From Saccharomycopsis fibuligera x Saccharomycopsis cf. fibuligera (Eukaryota > Ascomycota > Saccharomycetes > Ascoideales > Saccharomycopsidaceae): a stretch of DNA of 64,000 nt. The stretch covers positions 1,116,001-1,180,000 of the forward strand of contig CP012822.1 of NCBI GenBank assembly GCA_001936135.1, in the 5' to 3' direction. Below the pieces are notes generated by a model. That model ran no database searches. It worked only from the letters and a program-made list of their open reading frames with translations, and was not told the DNA's origin. Numbering within the stretch: position 1 is the stretch's first letter; every line of letters starts with the position of its first letter. The position numbers were made by a program, and so were the translations under genes. Positions 54,520 through 64,000 of this stretch are shown here, in pieces.

Positions 54520-57327
54520 ATGAGTGATGGATCCAGTGACTTGTATGCTACCAATTACGACCCCATAGATCATTTGAATCAGCTCTTCGACGACCCGTCA
54601 TCGCTAGCGGACTTGCCTGATTTGCTCAATTATACCAACAACTACAACAACAAGCTCGTACAATCTATCCAAAGTGACCAGCAGCAGTACAATGACTATG
54701 TGGAACTGTTGAGTAATAGTAACAATAGTACCGATGAGGGCCAAAATAACAAAAGTGGCCAAAATGATAGTTTATCCTTTGAAGAGCTTCGTAAGACAAC
54801 AGCGGCGCTAGCAGCAGAAATCCTCCACACTAGACAAATGGCAACCACTACGGAAGAGTCTATTACCAATATGACTTGCAAGATCCAGAACTTGGATCAA
54901 TGCAAGAAAAATCTTGTGCTTTCAATGACGGTTTTGAAAAGATTGCAAATGTTGCTCAGCGCCTACGAACAGCTTGCTTATTTATTAGATGACAAAAAAT
55001 TCAAAAAAAGGAAACATTACGGTGAGATTTTGAATTTAATCTCGGTAGTGCTTGAGTTGAATAACCATTTCAAGAGCTACAAGTCAATAGATGAAATCAA
55101 CGCGTTGTCGAAAAACATTCATGATTTGAAAGTAAAGTTGACTAATTCCATTTTTGATGATTTCGATCGGTTGATTAATGATGATGAAGACGATGATTTT
55201 ATCAATGAAAGTGATAGTAACGATGAAGCGGTGGACGGGGATAGATATAATGACGAAGAAATCAGCGAACAGGAAAGACAAAAAGACTATATTAGTGCTT
55301 GCAAGATATTGGACACGTTGGGTGGCCCATATAGAAGCAAGTTAACTAGCTGGTTCTGTAACCATCAATTAAAAGAAATAAGAACAATTTTTGGCAACTT
55401 GAATGACGAAGCAGGATCAATTGAAAACATTTCCAGAAGGTTTTTGTTCTTCAAGAAAATATTGAAAAATTATAATGATCAATTCAGGGGTTATTTTCCA
55501 AAAGATTGGAATGTAGACCAGGAATTATCTCTCAGATTTTGTGAATTTAACCAAGTCAATATTCATCAGCATTTGAACTTGATTGACCAAACAGCAGATT
55601 TCAATGTCAACATCATTTTGGAAAGTTTGACAGAGACAATCAACTTTGAGAACTATTTGACAGAGGTTTTTGCAGCAAGGGCCGATCATACTGAATTTAG
55701 TCGTAAAATTTCTAGTTCATTCGAACCATTTTTGAAAATTTGGCTAGCTGATCAAGATAAAGTGCTTGAACTGAAAATGTTGGATTTTGTATCTCAAGCC
55801 AACTTAGAATCTATTTCAAAAAATCAGGAAAACGAGCTCACTAATGTTTTTCCATCTTCTGCAGACTTGTTTCGTTTGTATAGAAACATAATAACTCAGC
55901 TTATCAAGCTTTCCAATGGTTCCATCTTGTTGGATTTGACTGACTTGTTTAACAAATATTTGGAAAGGTATTTGTCTCAAGTGTTGAAACCTTTGGTTCC
56001 TGATAGCAACGATGTGTTATCTAATAGCGGCGATGAAGCAATTAGGTATTTAGGTTTGATTGTGAACACTTGTGATTACATAAACTCTACAGTTATCCAA
56101 TTGGGAGAAATGTTGGAATCCTTGATTAATCCTGAGTTTAAATCCCAACTTGAAGGAAGATTCGAAGCGACAAATGGGTTGTATTTGTTGCTTATTAGTG
56201 AATCTTTGGGCAAAATCTTGTTAAAAATTGAGTTGGATTGCGAATTAAGTTGGAGAGAGATGCTAAACCACAACTGGAAGCATATTAGTGAAGTTAGTGA
56301 TTCTAGTCGGTACATTATCAATTTAATTAAAACTTTGACTGATGATTTGACGCTTGCGTTACAAAGTATAAACAAAAACGGGTATATTAGGAACCTTTTG
56401 GACAGATTAATTGACCTACTCATCGAAAAATTTTTGATTAATTTGGTCAAGTTGAAGCCAATTAATGATACAATGCCATCACAAATCTTGTTTGACTTAT
56501 CGGTATTAAAAAAATTTTTCAAAAAATTACCAATGCTAAATGCTGACCAAAGCCAGCAAGATTTAAGTCAGCCCAATACCCCATTACTTGATAGTGATGG
56601 ATTTCAACATGCAAAAGATCATAACAATGGCTCGCATAATGAAACAAATTCCATTGAAAAAGACGCAGGAAAGAAGATCAATTTCACCGTCACCAAATCT
56701 TACTTAAATCACATGAATAACCAGTTTCTCAAATTAGAACAAGTACTCAAAGTATTGATGGTTAATGGTAAAGACTACAGTGGTCTCATCAACAACTACT
56801 TGTGCATAATCTTGGATTCTAATTTTGACAATTTTGCTAAAATTCTTATTCTCAAAGGTGTGATATCTCAATCTAGACCTATCCACTCCACCGAAAAAAA
56901 GGAACTATTAAAATATCGTGAATTATTCGAACAGAATGTCAAACAGCTAGGCGATGATTTGAAACTTTCTGAAAACAATGCAGTCATAAGTAATATTGTT
57001 ATTGATGTCAACAGTTTACCGCCAACATTAACTAACAGCAGACAACTAACTGCTACAGGCACCGGCACGCCACCAGCAAACTCATTAAAAAATTTTTCCA
57101 ATGTATTGCAAGCTTCACCATTAATGGCAGGCTCGCTACAATCATTATCACCTAACATCAACTTTGCCTCATTTATGAACAAAAACAACGCTAGTCCAAA
57201 TTTTAACAAGGAAAACTTTGAAAAGAACTTGAAAGAGTTTGCTATAACAAGTGAAACGAGTGTCAAAAGTTTGAATGAAAATTTTAAGAGTAATTTCGGC
57301 AAGTTTTTTAATCGAGGTAACGATTAG
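54520..57327 (+). CDS. VPS53: GARP complex subunit Vps53
   Basis: Subunit of the Golgi-associated retrograde protein complex (Vps51-54), which tethers endosome-derived vesicles at the trans-Golgi and works with Ypt6. The 935-residue product begins with the family's YDPIDHLNQLFDDPSSL at about residues 13-29. An N-terminal coiled coil follows at about 85-155, with TTEESITNMTCKIQNLDQCK and LSMTVLKRLQMLLSAYEQL nearly identical in pattern to S. cerevisiae Vps53. An acidic Asp/Glu insert lies at about 218-255. GGPYRSKLTSWFCNHQLKE and the helical-bundle regions follow. The last 150 residues are Asn/Ser-rich with a final amphipathic helix (FEKNLKEFAITSET). The Sgm1 golgin encoded in this window is linked to the same Ypt6 pathway, though the two loci are not adjacent. 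Confidence 0.93.
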   Translation: MSDGSSDLYATNYDPIDHLNQLFDDPSSLADLPDLLNYTNNYNNKLVQSIQSDQQQYNDYVELLSNSNNSTDEGQNNKSGQNDSLSFEELRKTTAALAAEILHTRQMATTTEESITNMTCKIQNLDQCKKNLVLSMTVLKRLQMLLSAYEQLAYLLDDKKFKKRKHYGEILNLISVVLELNNHFKSYKSIDEINALSKNIHDLKVKLTNSIFDDFDRLINDDEDDDFINESDSNDEAVDGDRYNDEEISEQERQKDYISACKILDTLGGPYRSKLTSWFCNHQLKEIRTIFGNLNDEAGSIENISRRFLFFKKILKNYNDQFRGYFPKDWNVDQELSLRFCEFNQVNIHQHLNLIDQTADFNVNIILESLTETINFENYLTEVFAARADHTEFSRKISSSFEPFLKIWLADQDKVLELKMLDFVSQANLESISKNQENELTNVFPSSADLFRLYRNIITQLIKLSNGSILLDLTDLFNKYLERYLSQVLKPLVPDSNDVLSNSGDEAIRYLGLIVNTCDYINSTVIQLGEMLESLINPEFKSQLEGRFEATNGLYLLLISESLGKILLKIELDCELSWREMLNHNWKHISEVSDSSRYIINLIKTLTDDLTLALQSINKNGYIRNLLDRLIDLLIEKFLINLVKLKPINDTMPSQILFDLSVLKKFFKKLPMLNADQSQQDLSQPNTPLLDSDGFQHAKDHNNGSHNETNSIEKDAGKKINFTVTKSYLNHMNNQFLKLEQVLKVLMVNGKDYSGLINNYLCIILDSNFDNFAKILILKGVISQSRPIHSTEKKELLKYRELFEQNVKQLGDDLKLSENNAVISNIVIDVNSLPPTLTNSRQLTATGTGTPPANSLKNFSNVLQASPLMAGSLQSLSPNINFASFMNKNNASPNFNKENFEKNLKEFAITSETSVKSLNENFKSNFGKFFNRGND

Positions 57328-57814
57328 GATCTACAGTTATTGAAGAGTATATAGATACTATTGATACATAAACCTAGTATAAATCTAATATAATCTGTTA
57401 TATTTTTTTTGTGTAGTTATACTTGTTCCTATTGCTGTTCTCATGTTGGATGCTTATGTTAAAATTTTCTGTTACCCGCAGCATTATAAATGTACCGTCT
57501 GATTGGTGCTTGCAGGAAGGAAGCGCTGCCGGTTTTCTGGCTCCTCAGTCAGTAAGTATCATTTGCGGATGCTGACAGAATATACGATATAACCATCTCC
57601 AGTCTTCAGCTCTAAAGACGACAACTGATCCTTCGGTCTATCACAGCGTCAACACACATTCAAAGGCAAGTTTATTTTTTAAAATACTTTAGAGAGCACT
57701 TATAGTTTTATTGCTATTTTTCAGCTTACTCTTGCTCGTTTGTTTTTGATCAAAAATTTAAGTATTATCTTTGTTTAATCCTTCAGTTCACGTCCCAAAA
57801 GACAATTATCAGCT
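57328..57814. other. Intergenic VPS53-BTB gene
   Basis: About 490 bases with the promoter of the BTB gene. No feature beyond AT-rich tracts. Confidence 0.5.
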
Positions 57815-60637
57815 ATGTATAGAGCCGAGGACCATGGGCGACAGTTTAGTCAGTCGCCCAGAAACGAGTCTTCTACCTCCTTTGAAAATGTTGCCGCTAC
57901 TACTGCCTCCACCGCCACTACAGCCACTTTACCCAACCGTAACGTGAGGACATGGTTCAGCGCCTACAAGTCAACCGCTGCTTATAAGTCAGGCAAAAAA
58001 TACGACAGCGACAAAACAGATGGCAACAAGTGTCCATTTGGCTGCTGTAAAAAAAACTCCGTTGGTGACTTTTTGTTGCAAAGAGGCTTTTTGGATGGAT
58101 TCTGCTCTGATATTACCGTTAAGGCATTTGGCAAAGAATACCGTTTGCATAAGTTGGTGCTTTCTAGGTCAGGGTATTTTCGAACCTTGTTTGAAGGAGC
58201 TTGGTCAGACTGCGACTCCAATTACCACGAACTTATTTTTGATGATATTGATCATGTCACTGCTGAATCGTTTGAGCTTGCTATTGCTTCTTTATACGGT
58301 GGTACAAATAAAAGTGCTGAGAAAAGACTTGCGTTGAATATGATTTCTACTGGACAGTTCCTTGATATTCCTGAGATTGTTTGTGTTGCTACTGATAATA
58401 TCATCAATGATATGAATTTTGAAACAATATCCAAGTATACGAATTTTGCTTATTATCAGAAGCTAGGCACCCCTTCGGAGCGTATTTTGGAAAGCGCTAG
58501 AGCATTGTTGTGCATTGACGGATGGGAAAATGGTACAATAAGTTGGGATGGGATTCCTTCAGAGATTATTACTGATGTGGTTGGAGGAGATTCTTTTTTC
58601 GTTTCTACTGAATGGGATAGGTGCTTGTTTATTATTAAACTTATTGAAAGAAGAATAAAGATTGATATGTGGAAACAGCAAGGTTTGGCTGAAAGTTTTA
58701 AAAGATTGCGCTTATCGACGGCTAATGCTTCAAAATATTTTGACTCATTAAGTAATCAGTACACCGGCGGCATTACCAATAGCAGCAAACACCCCCAGAT
58801 TAGAAACGCTAAGTCTATGTATATGAATTTGAATAATAACGGTAATTGTACCAATAGTTATGGTCATGGAAAAACCAGATCATCATCATTTACATTTGCT
58901 AGACCTGCCTCACCTTCTCATGGATCAAGAATCTTGGATGATTACAACAATAGTGGTGGTGAGGCGAATATGAGCAATGTCAACTCTTCATATGTTAGCA
59001 GCCTAAGCACTGAACCTGATATAGACCCGGAGTTTCCTGCTGTGTCAAGTACTGTTAGTAAAGAAGTGGGAGAAGAAGAGCCAGAAGATCATGAAGAAGA
59101 AACGAACGAAGAATATGAGCAAGATTGTGACTCTTATGGATATTCTATTTATGGTGACGAAGAAACTGAACAAGAGCTGGTAAGCAAACTCAAGGCATGT
59201 TTGAATACAAGAGTATATTTCTGTCACTTGTCATTTGAACAGCTCCAACTACTTGAAACTTTGAAAGATGTTAATGGGCAACCATTCATTGATTCGCATG
59301 TGTTGCGTGACGCTTTATGGACACAATCTTCATTACATAGAATGATTGTCTCTTGCAAGAAGACAGACACAAAATTGGATATTGTAAAGTTAAATGAAGA
59401 ACAGCCATGTGACAATCTAAACACATGGTACAAGGTACCAGTAAAGGATGAAACTATTTATGGCACGCCAAAATTCTTAGAAAAAATGATTGCAGAAAAC
59501 CAAAGCATCATTAAAGATGACGTACCTCCTGAAGAACCAAGCGCAGCTAATGCTAATAATTACTCCAAGGAAGAAGAAGAATTGGATTATCATGAAGACG
59601 ATTCAGCAGATTGCACTAAGGACAGCGATAATGTGCACAAATCAGAATCTAATGATTTTTATCCAGGAGGTAAGCAAAACGCAAACGCGTTTTTAAAAAA
59701 CTTTTTAAATAAACACAACCAAAGAAAAACTACTACTCGCAAACTTTACAAATGGTCCAAATTTCCGCCGTTCAGATTCTCTATTGCTTTCTGTGATATA
59801 TCCAACTTAGATACTGAAAAAAGAGTATATGGTAAGGTATTATGGTATGCTGGTTGTTACTGGAACTTGTACGTTCAAAAAATTCAAAAACATAAACGTT
59901 TTCAGCTAGGTGTTTACTTGCATAGAGCTTCGAATTCAGGTCCACCAAAGAATGGATACATTAACCCAGACATTTATCAAAAATTGGATATTGTCAAAGG
60001 TATGCCATTAGAACTCAGCAGTATTAATAATGGCAGTGGTAGTACTATTGGCGGTGTTGCGGCTAATGATGGCTCTAATATAATTACCGTCACCGAGCAA
60101 GATATTGTACCAAATAATACTTTGGACTCGATTAATGCGAATAACACTGATGATATTGACTATGCGTTGAATCTAGGTACGCCATTTACTGAACCAAATT
60201 TTCCTCAGGAGAACTTTGACACCACGCAAAGCTCAAGAAGTGAAACTGAGAACGCAATCACCGGAAACACAAGAACTACCGATAGCACCTCAAATTCAGC
60301 TGCCACTCAAGCCACCAATGGAACTACTAGTACAAATAATACAGCACCTACGGATTCTATTGATAGCAGTTTGTTGTCATATAATAAACAAAAAGACAAG
60401 TCATTGCTTAGCTATGAAGATAAGAGACAACAAATATCAGTCTATTTTATTATTAGGACCCCGTCAAGAAAGACTAAGTCAAATTTGACATGTTTTACTA
60501 GTTCACCAAGTTTGTTCAGTACTTCTCAAAGTTGGGGTTGGAAGAGTAATAGTATGTGTTCGTTCAATGAGGATGGTACATTAGTGCCTGGTCAGAACAA
60601 GTACCTCAAGTTTATGGTGGTATTAGGTAATATTTAG
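57815..60637 (+). CDS. BTB/POZ-domain protein
   Basis: A 940-residue protein. After a Ser/Thr-rich head and a basic TWFSAYKSTAAYKSGKK stretch, residues about 83-200 form a BTB/POZ domain (GDFLLQRGFLDGFCSDITVK, then YRLHKLVLSRSGYFRTLFEG), continued by a BACK-like helical region to about 300. Low-complexity acidic linkers follow at about 390-450 and 575-620. The C-terminal part, from about 640 (FPPFRFSIAFCDISNLD, KVLWYAGCYWNLYVQKIQ) and again at 865-940 (ISVYFIIRTPSRKTKS, SWGWKSNSMC, KYLKFMVVLG), reads as a beta-rich domain split by a long Asn/Thr-rich insert, similar to ascomycete germ cell-less-like BTB proteins. BTB proteins often act as Cul3 substrate adaptors or transcriptional scaffolds; the role here is not shown by the sequence. 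Confidence 0.85.
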   Translation: MYRAEDHGRQFSQSPRNESSTSFENVAATTASTATTATLPNRNVRTWFSAYKSTAAYKSGKKYDSDKTDGNKCPFGCCKKNSVGDFLLQRGFLDGFCSDITVKAFGKEYRLHKLVLSRSGYFRTLFEGAWSDCDSNYHELIFDDIDHVTAESFELAIASLYGGTNKSAEKRLALNMISTGQFLDIPEIVCVATDNIINDMNFETISKYTNFAYYQKLGTPSERILESARALLCIDGWENGTISWDGIPSEIITDVVGGDSFFVSTEWDRCLFIIKLIERRIKIDMWKQQGLAESFKRLRLSTANASKYFDSLSNQYTGGITNSSKHPQIRNAKSMYMNLNNNGNCTNSYGHGKTRSSSFTFARPASPSHGSRILDDYNNSGGEANMSNVNSSYVSSLSTEPDIDPEFPAVSSTVSKEVGEEEPEDHEEETNEEYEQDCDSYGYSIYGDEETEQELVSKLKACLNTRVYFCHLSFEQLQLLETLKDVNGQPFIDSHVLRDALWTQSSLHRMIVSCKKTDTKLDIVKLNEEQPCDNLNTWYKVPVKDETIYGTPKFLEKMIAENQSIIKDDVPPEEPSAANANNYSKEEEELDYHEDDSADCTKDSDNVHKSESNDFYPGGKQNANAFLKNFLNKHNQRKTTTRKLYKWSKFPPFRFSIAFCDISNLDTEKRVYGKVLWYAGCYWNLYVQKIQKHKRFQLGVYLHRASNSGPPKNGYINPDIYQKLDIVKGMPLELSSINNGSGSTIGGVAANDGSNIITVTEQDIVPNNTLDSINANNTDDIDYALNLGTPFTEPNFPQENFDTTQSSRSETENAITGNTRTTDSTSNSAATQATNGTTSTNNTAPTDSIDSSLLSYNKQKDKSLLSYEDKRQQISVYFIIRTPSRKTKSNLTCFTSSPSLFSTSQSWGWKSNSMCSFNEDGTLVPGQNKYLKFMVVLGNI

Positions 60638-60698
60638 TAGAGGATTTTTTCTTTTTTTTTTCTTAACTCTATCTTAGTTTTAAAAATTTAGTCTAATG

Positions 60699-60739
<41 letters not shown>

Positions 60740-61269
60740 CAATCACTGTTTTTTTTGTTTCATAAGTATTTTCTATTACATCAAATTTTTTCTTATCTAC
60801 TAATTTTGCTTTTTGTTTTAGTTTTATTATCTCTCATTTCATTCTGATTTAATTGCTGTTTCCGGTTTGTTTTTTTGTTTGTTTTTATGTTTTTCATTTT
60901 GATTTGGCTTTAGCGTTGTTTTGCTTTTCGCTTGCTAACTTATTTTTTCTATTCTTCAGTTGGTACAATGGAGTAAAGGTAGTTTATGTTGATGACATAA
61001 TGGACAGTCTTTTAGAGTTGTTTTTTTTTTTTTTTATTTTGGATTATTACACTTTCAATTTTGTCAAAAGATAGCATATTTTGACATTTGTATAATTGTT
61101 TTATATGTGAAGATAGTTGGCAACTACATAAAATGTTTTGCCTAAATTAATCAAATTGATTTACACAAGTTTACACATTACAAAGTTCTAAAAATTAAGA
61201 AACCAAATTGAGTATCGAAGCTATTACCTGCTAAGCGACGAAATAAGTATATGGTAATGAACTATCTAT
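60638..61269. other. Convergent intergenic BTB gene-URA4
   Basis: About 630 bases between convergent genes, T-rich, with a 40-base T run. No gene seen. Confidence 0.5.
60700..60739. repeat. 40-base T homopolymer
   Basis: Uninterrupted T run just downstream of the BTB gene stop. Confidence 0.9.
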
Positions 61270-62391
61270 TTACTCTTTTGATTGCCACTCTACCGACCAG
61301 TTGAACTTTTGACCTTGCTTGAATGGCTGAACCACTAATCCACCTTCACCAATCAATTCAGGAATAACAGTTGGTTTTCTTACCAACACAACTTCATCAT
61401 GATTCTTGATTTGATCTTTAGTAAGCTCATAGAAGCCAATACCATTATCAGAAACAAATTTCTTCAAATTATCCAATTTTTTGTAATTGTCAAAAACTTC
61501 AGCCAAGTATGAAATAGCATGACTTTGAGTATAAACACCAGCACATACACCTTCGTTTCTTGCCTTGTTAGACAACACATGAGGTGCACTATCAGAACCG
61601 AAGAAAAAGTATGGTTTACCAGAAGTTGCAGCTTTAATTAATGCTTGACGGTCAGCTGGGAGTTTAGCAATAGGCTTGCAGAAATTAATCGGATTACCGG
61701 CAACATCATCAATGGTAATATACAAATGATGAGCAGTGATACTTGCTGCCACTTTTATTGGATCACGCGCAGACTTTCTCTCAGAGTTGATCTGCTCTAC
61801 AAGATCAATTGCTGCTTTAGTAGTGCAGTGCTCCAATACAATTTTCAAATTTGGAAAATCTTTGTGCAATTTGACCAATGCTGGCAAGAATTTAGGTTCT
61901 GCGTTCAAAACATGAACTGCGTCTTCGACATTGGTTTCAACATCATTGTCATCATGACTGTGTTTGGTAGACGGCTTTTCTCCGTGCAAGTTGAGCACCA
62001 AGTTGTGTTTTTCCATAGCTTTGAAAATTGGGTAAAAATCGCTGAAATCATTTGGGTCAACACCAGCTTGTGAGTTAGTGGTGACACCGGCTGGATAGCA
62101 TTTGATCCCACTGATGGCACCAATTTCAGCGGCTTGTTCCACAAGTTCTGGAGTCAAGTCACGACTGAGGTAAAAAGTCATTAAAAACGTAGTCTTTGGA
62201 GCAAGTTTTTGAAGTTCTTGCTTGTATTCGACAACTCTGTCAATGGTGGTTATTGGTGGCACCAAGTTTGGCATAATATAGGCAATGGAAATACCACCTT
62301 CACGAACAGTTGGGGCAACGAGTTCCATCATCTTACCGTCACGTAAATGGACGTGCAAATCGGCAGTGACTCCCAAATTGATTCTCGACAT
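61270..62391 (-). CDS. URA4: Dihydroorotase
   Basis: Third step of pyrimidine synthesis: cyclises N-carbamoyl-L-aspartate to dihydroorotate. From ATG 62391 (MSRINLGVTADLHVHLRDG) it has 373 residues, close to S. cerevisiae Ura4 (364). Metal ligands are visible: HVH at residues 13-15, the carboxylated lysine in SGIKCYPAGVTTNS at about 100, histidines in LNLHGEKP and VLEHCTT, and the catalytic Asp in FFGSDSAPH. GISIAYIMPNLVPP and AGNPINFCKPIAKLP are family blocks. The frame stays open upstream with ATGs at 62433 and 62475; the extension from 62433 (MNKIFARAAARTTA) has the look of a mitochondrial presequence, but homology favours the inner start. Divergent from DPH2 with about 345 bases between ATGs. 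Confidence 0.95.
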   Translation of the reverse strand: MSRINLGVTADLHVHLRDGKMMELVAPTVREGGISIAYIMPNLVPPITTIDRVVEYKQELQKLAPKTTFLMTFYLSRDLTPELVEQAAEIGAISGIKCYPAGVTTNSQAGVDPNDFSDFYPIFKAMEKHNLVLNLHGEKPSTKHSHDDNDVETNVEDAVHVLNAEPKFLPALVKLHKDFPNLKIVLEHCTTKAAIDLVEQINSERKSARDPIKVAASITAHHLYITIDDVAGNPINFCKPIAKLPADRQALIKAATSGKPYFFFGSDSAPHVLSNKARNEGVCAGVYTQSHAISYLAEVFDNYKKLDNLKKFVSDNGIGFYELTKDQIKNHDEVVLVRKPTVIPELIGEGGLVVQPFKQGQKFNWSVEWQSKE

Positions 62392-62737
62392 GGCTGTTGT
62401 TCTTGCGGCTGCTCTGGCAAAGATCTTGTTCATTACCTGGTTATGAAAGTTCCAGTCCCCAAAATGGAATTTCATGCGGTAGTCCAACAGAGGAACAAAA
62501 TGAAATAAAACGAGACAAAATGACAGATTCCAGAGATTGTGTCATGTTCAATTTTTCAGATTTTTCACTTCTGTTTCTTCGATAAGTGAGGGCTCATCGC
62601 TTAGTCAGCGGAGCAGAAAAAAATTTTGAAAAGTAAAAAATTTTGAGCGAATACACTTTTAATACCTACGAGGAAATTAAAATGACAGACTACTAAGTAC
62701 AGTCTTATTGTTAGTTTCTACAAAATAATTTATAATC

Positions 62738-64000
62738 ATGAGTATTGAAGTGGCGCCGGCCTTATCAACCGCCCAGGGAGAAGATATTTTTGAATTTGAC
62801 CAGTATAAAACACAAGAGATCAAACACCGCAACTACCTAAAACCACACGACGTTAATGACAAACAAGAAGTGACACAATTACTTAAGGAATACTATTCCA
62901 TAGATGAGCTTTGCAAGCACTTAAAAAACAGATATGCAAGGATCACTTTGCAGTTTCCGGATGCTTTAGTATGCGATTCCAGTTACGTAGTGCAGATGTT
63001 GCAAGAGAATCTCAATAGTGATGAAAACCACACCGATGAAAAGAACGAAAACAGCAGCAACAACAACAAGAACAACCTAGAAACGAAATCCGACCTCAAA
63101 AAAGCACTATCAGAAATAGATTTTAACAGCGACCATGATAATGATGAGGAGCACTGTGCAACCTGCACCAACTGCAGCTGTGGCAAGAAGGAATTTGAAA
63201 AGAAGCAGCATAACCGTAATGTTGTTCATCATGAAGTTTGGGTACTTGCTGATACTTCATATAGCCCTTGTTGTGTGGATGAAGTTGCCGCTGAGCATGT
63301 TGGTGCTGATGTGGTGGTACATTTCGGTGATTCTTGTTTAACTCCAATCAAGACTCTACCATCAGTGTACGTGTTTGGCAAGCCATACTTGAATATAGGC
63401 ATAGTAGTGGACAAATTCAAGAGTCAATATACTGACTTCAATGAGAAGGTAATGCTTATGGCTGATACTAGTTATTCGTATTTGCTCAAAGACTTGTACA
63501 ATGAATTACGTACAATATACCCAAATGTTGCTTATGCAGAAGTTCACAATGAACAAAAAAGTATCAAAATTATTGGCTATCAAAACTCTGACCAGGAATT
63601 TGTGCGATTTGGGAACAGAAACTTAATTGGAATTAATACGCCTTCTACAAGTATCCAAGATTATGAAGACGAAGAGGAACTCAACTTGGTACTTCAAGAA
63701 TACAATCTATTTCACATTACTCTTCCTGAAGCACCAAGACTTCTTTACTTAACTACCAAGTTTGCATCTTTGACAGTGTATGATCCAAAGTCGCATGAGA
63801 TTAATTCTGGCCCCTTCCCATCATTAATGCGCAGATATCGTTACATGCACGTTGCCAGAACTGCGGGCACCGTGGGGATCTTGGTCAATACATTGTCATT
63901 AGACAATACGAAAAAGATGATTAACATTGTGGCCAAATGGATTAAAGAAGCAGACAAGAAATATTACATGTTTGTTGTAGGAAAACCTAATGTGGCCAAG
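62738..64000 (+). CDS. DPH2: Diphthamide biosynthesis protein Dph2, partial at window end
   Basis: Partner of Dph1 in the iron-sulphur enzyme that moves the 3-amino-3-carboxypropyl group of S-adenosylmethionine to the target histidine of elongation factor 2, the first step of diphthamide. It begins at ATG 62738 (MSIEVAPALSTAQGED) and runs 421 codons to the window edge without a stop; S. cerevisiae Dph2 has 534. Family blocks: RITLQFPDALVCDSS, VWVLADTSYSPCCVDEVAAEHVGADVVVHFGDSC (both cluster-region cysteine sites), and GPFPSLMRRYRYMHVARTAG. Compared with S. cerevisiae, about 70 extra residues sit before the VWVLADTSYS block: Asn/Lys/Asp-rich, ending in four close cysteines (C139, C142, C145, C147). 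The C-terminal cluster cysteine lies beyond the window. Confidence 0.95.
   Translation, partial: MSIEVAPALSTAQGEDIFEFDQYKTQEIKHRNYLKPHDVNDKQEVTQLLKEYYSIDELCKHLKNRYARITLQFPDALVCDSSYVVQMLQENLNSDENHTDEKNENSSNNNKNNLETKSDLKKALSEIDFNSDHDNDEEHCATCTNCSCGKKEFEKKQHNRNVVHHEVWVLADTSYSPCCVDEVAAEHVGADVVVHFGDSCLTPIKTLPSVYVFGKPYLNIGIVVDKFKSQYTDFNEKVMLMADTSYSYLLKDLYNELRTIYPNVAYAEVHNEQKSIKIIGYQNSDQEFVRFGNRNLIGINTPSTSIQDYEDEEELNLVLQEYNLFHITLPEAPRLLYLTTKFASLTVYDPKSHEINSGPFPSLMRRYRYMHVARTAGTVGILVNTLSLDNTKKMINIVAKWIKEADKKYYMFVVGKPNVAK

Overview
This is nuclear DNA from a budding yeast of the CUG-Ser1 (CTG) clade. Three things point there: closely packed, mostly intron-less genes of Saccharomycotina type; two short introns with GTAAGT/GTACGT donors and exact TACTAAC branch points; and CTG codons that make better sense as serine (CTP1 codon 205 falls where the S. 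cerevisiae protein, as I recall it, has Ser; CTG runs sit next to poly-Gln). Long Asn/Gln/Ser tracts and AT-rich spacers suggest Lodderomyces elongisporus or a near relative of Candida parapsilosis. The species is an inference. Protein descriptions below come from a standard-code reading, so Leu at CTG should be read as Ser.

Layout. 0-9.2 kb: a decayed reading frame, flavocytochrome b2 (CYB2), riboflavin gene RIB3, the Hsp90 co-chaperone HCH1 (spliced), a secreted repeat protein, a small Ty1/copia-like fossil, and the G-protein gamma subunit STE18, all genes on the minus strand. 9.2-19.9 kb: a 10.8-kb gene-poor stretch holding one small zinc-ribbon gene, several tandem repeats and homopolymer runs. 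19.9-26.6 kb: two orphan proteins (one multi-pass membrane), an Mpv17-family protein and the mitochondrial citrate carrier CTP1. 27.5-42.5 kb, all minus strand: BSD2 (spliced), SNF5, GET3, an arabinitol-type short-chain dehydrogenase and golgin SGM1. 43.5-60.6 kb, all plus strand: a YLR419W-type DEAH helicase, a Zn2Cys6 regulator, mitochondrial ACP1, VPS53 and a BTB protein. 61.3-64 kb: divergent URA4 and DPH2, the latter cut by the window end.

The genes are mostly housekeeping: membrane traffic and protein quality control (SGM1, VPS53, GET3, BSD2, HCH1), mitochondrial metabolism (CTP1, ACP1), biosynthesis (RIB3, URA4, DPH2) and chromatin or transcription (SNF5, zinc-cluster factor). There is no operon-like logic. 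The points most worth a second look are the missing CaaX box of STE18, the mini-exon introns, the large gene-poor block, heptanucleotide tandem repeats, a Cys-rich insert in Dph2, and strong GC heterogeneity. I saw no tRNA, rRNA or CRISPR.
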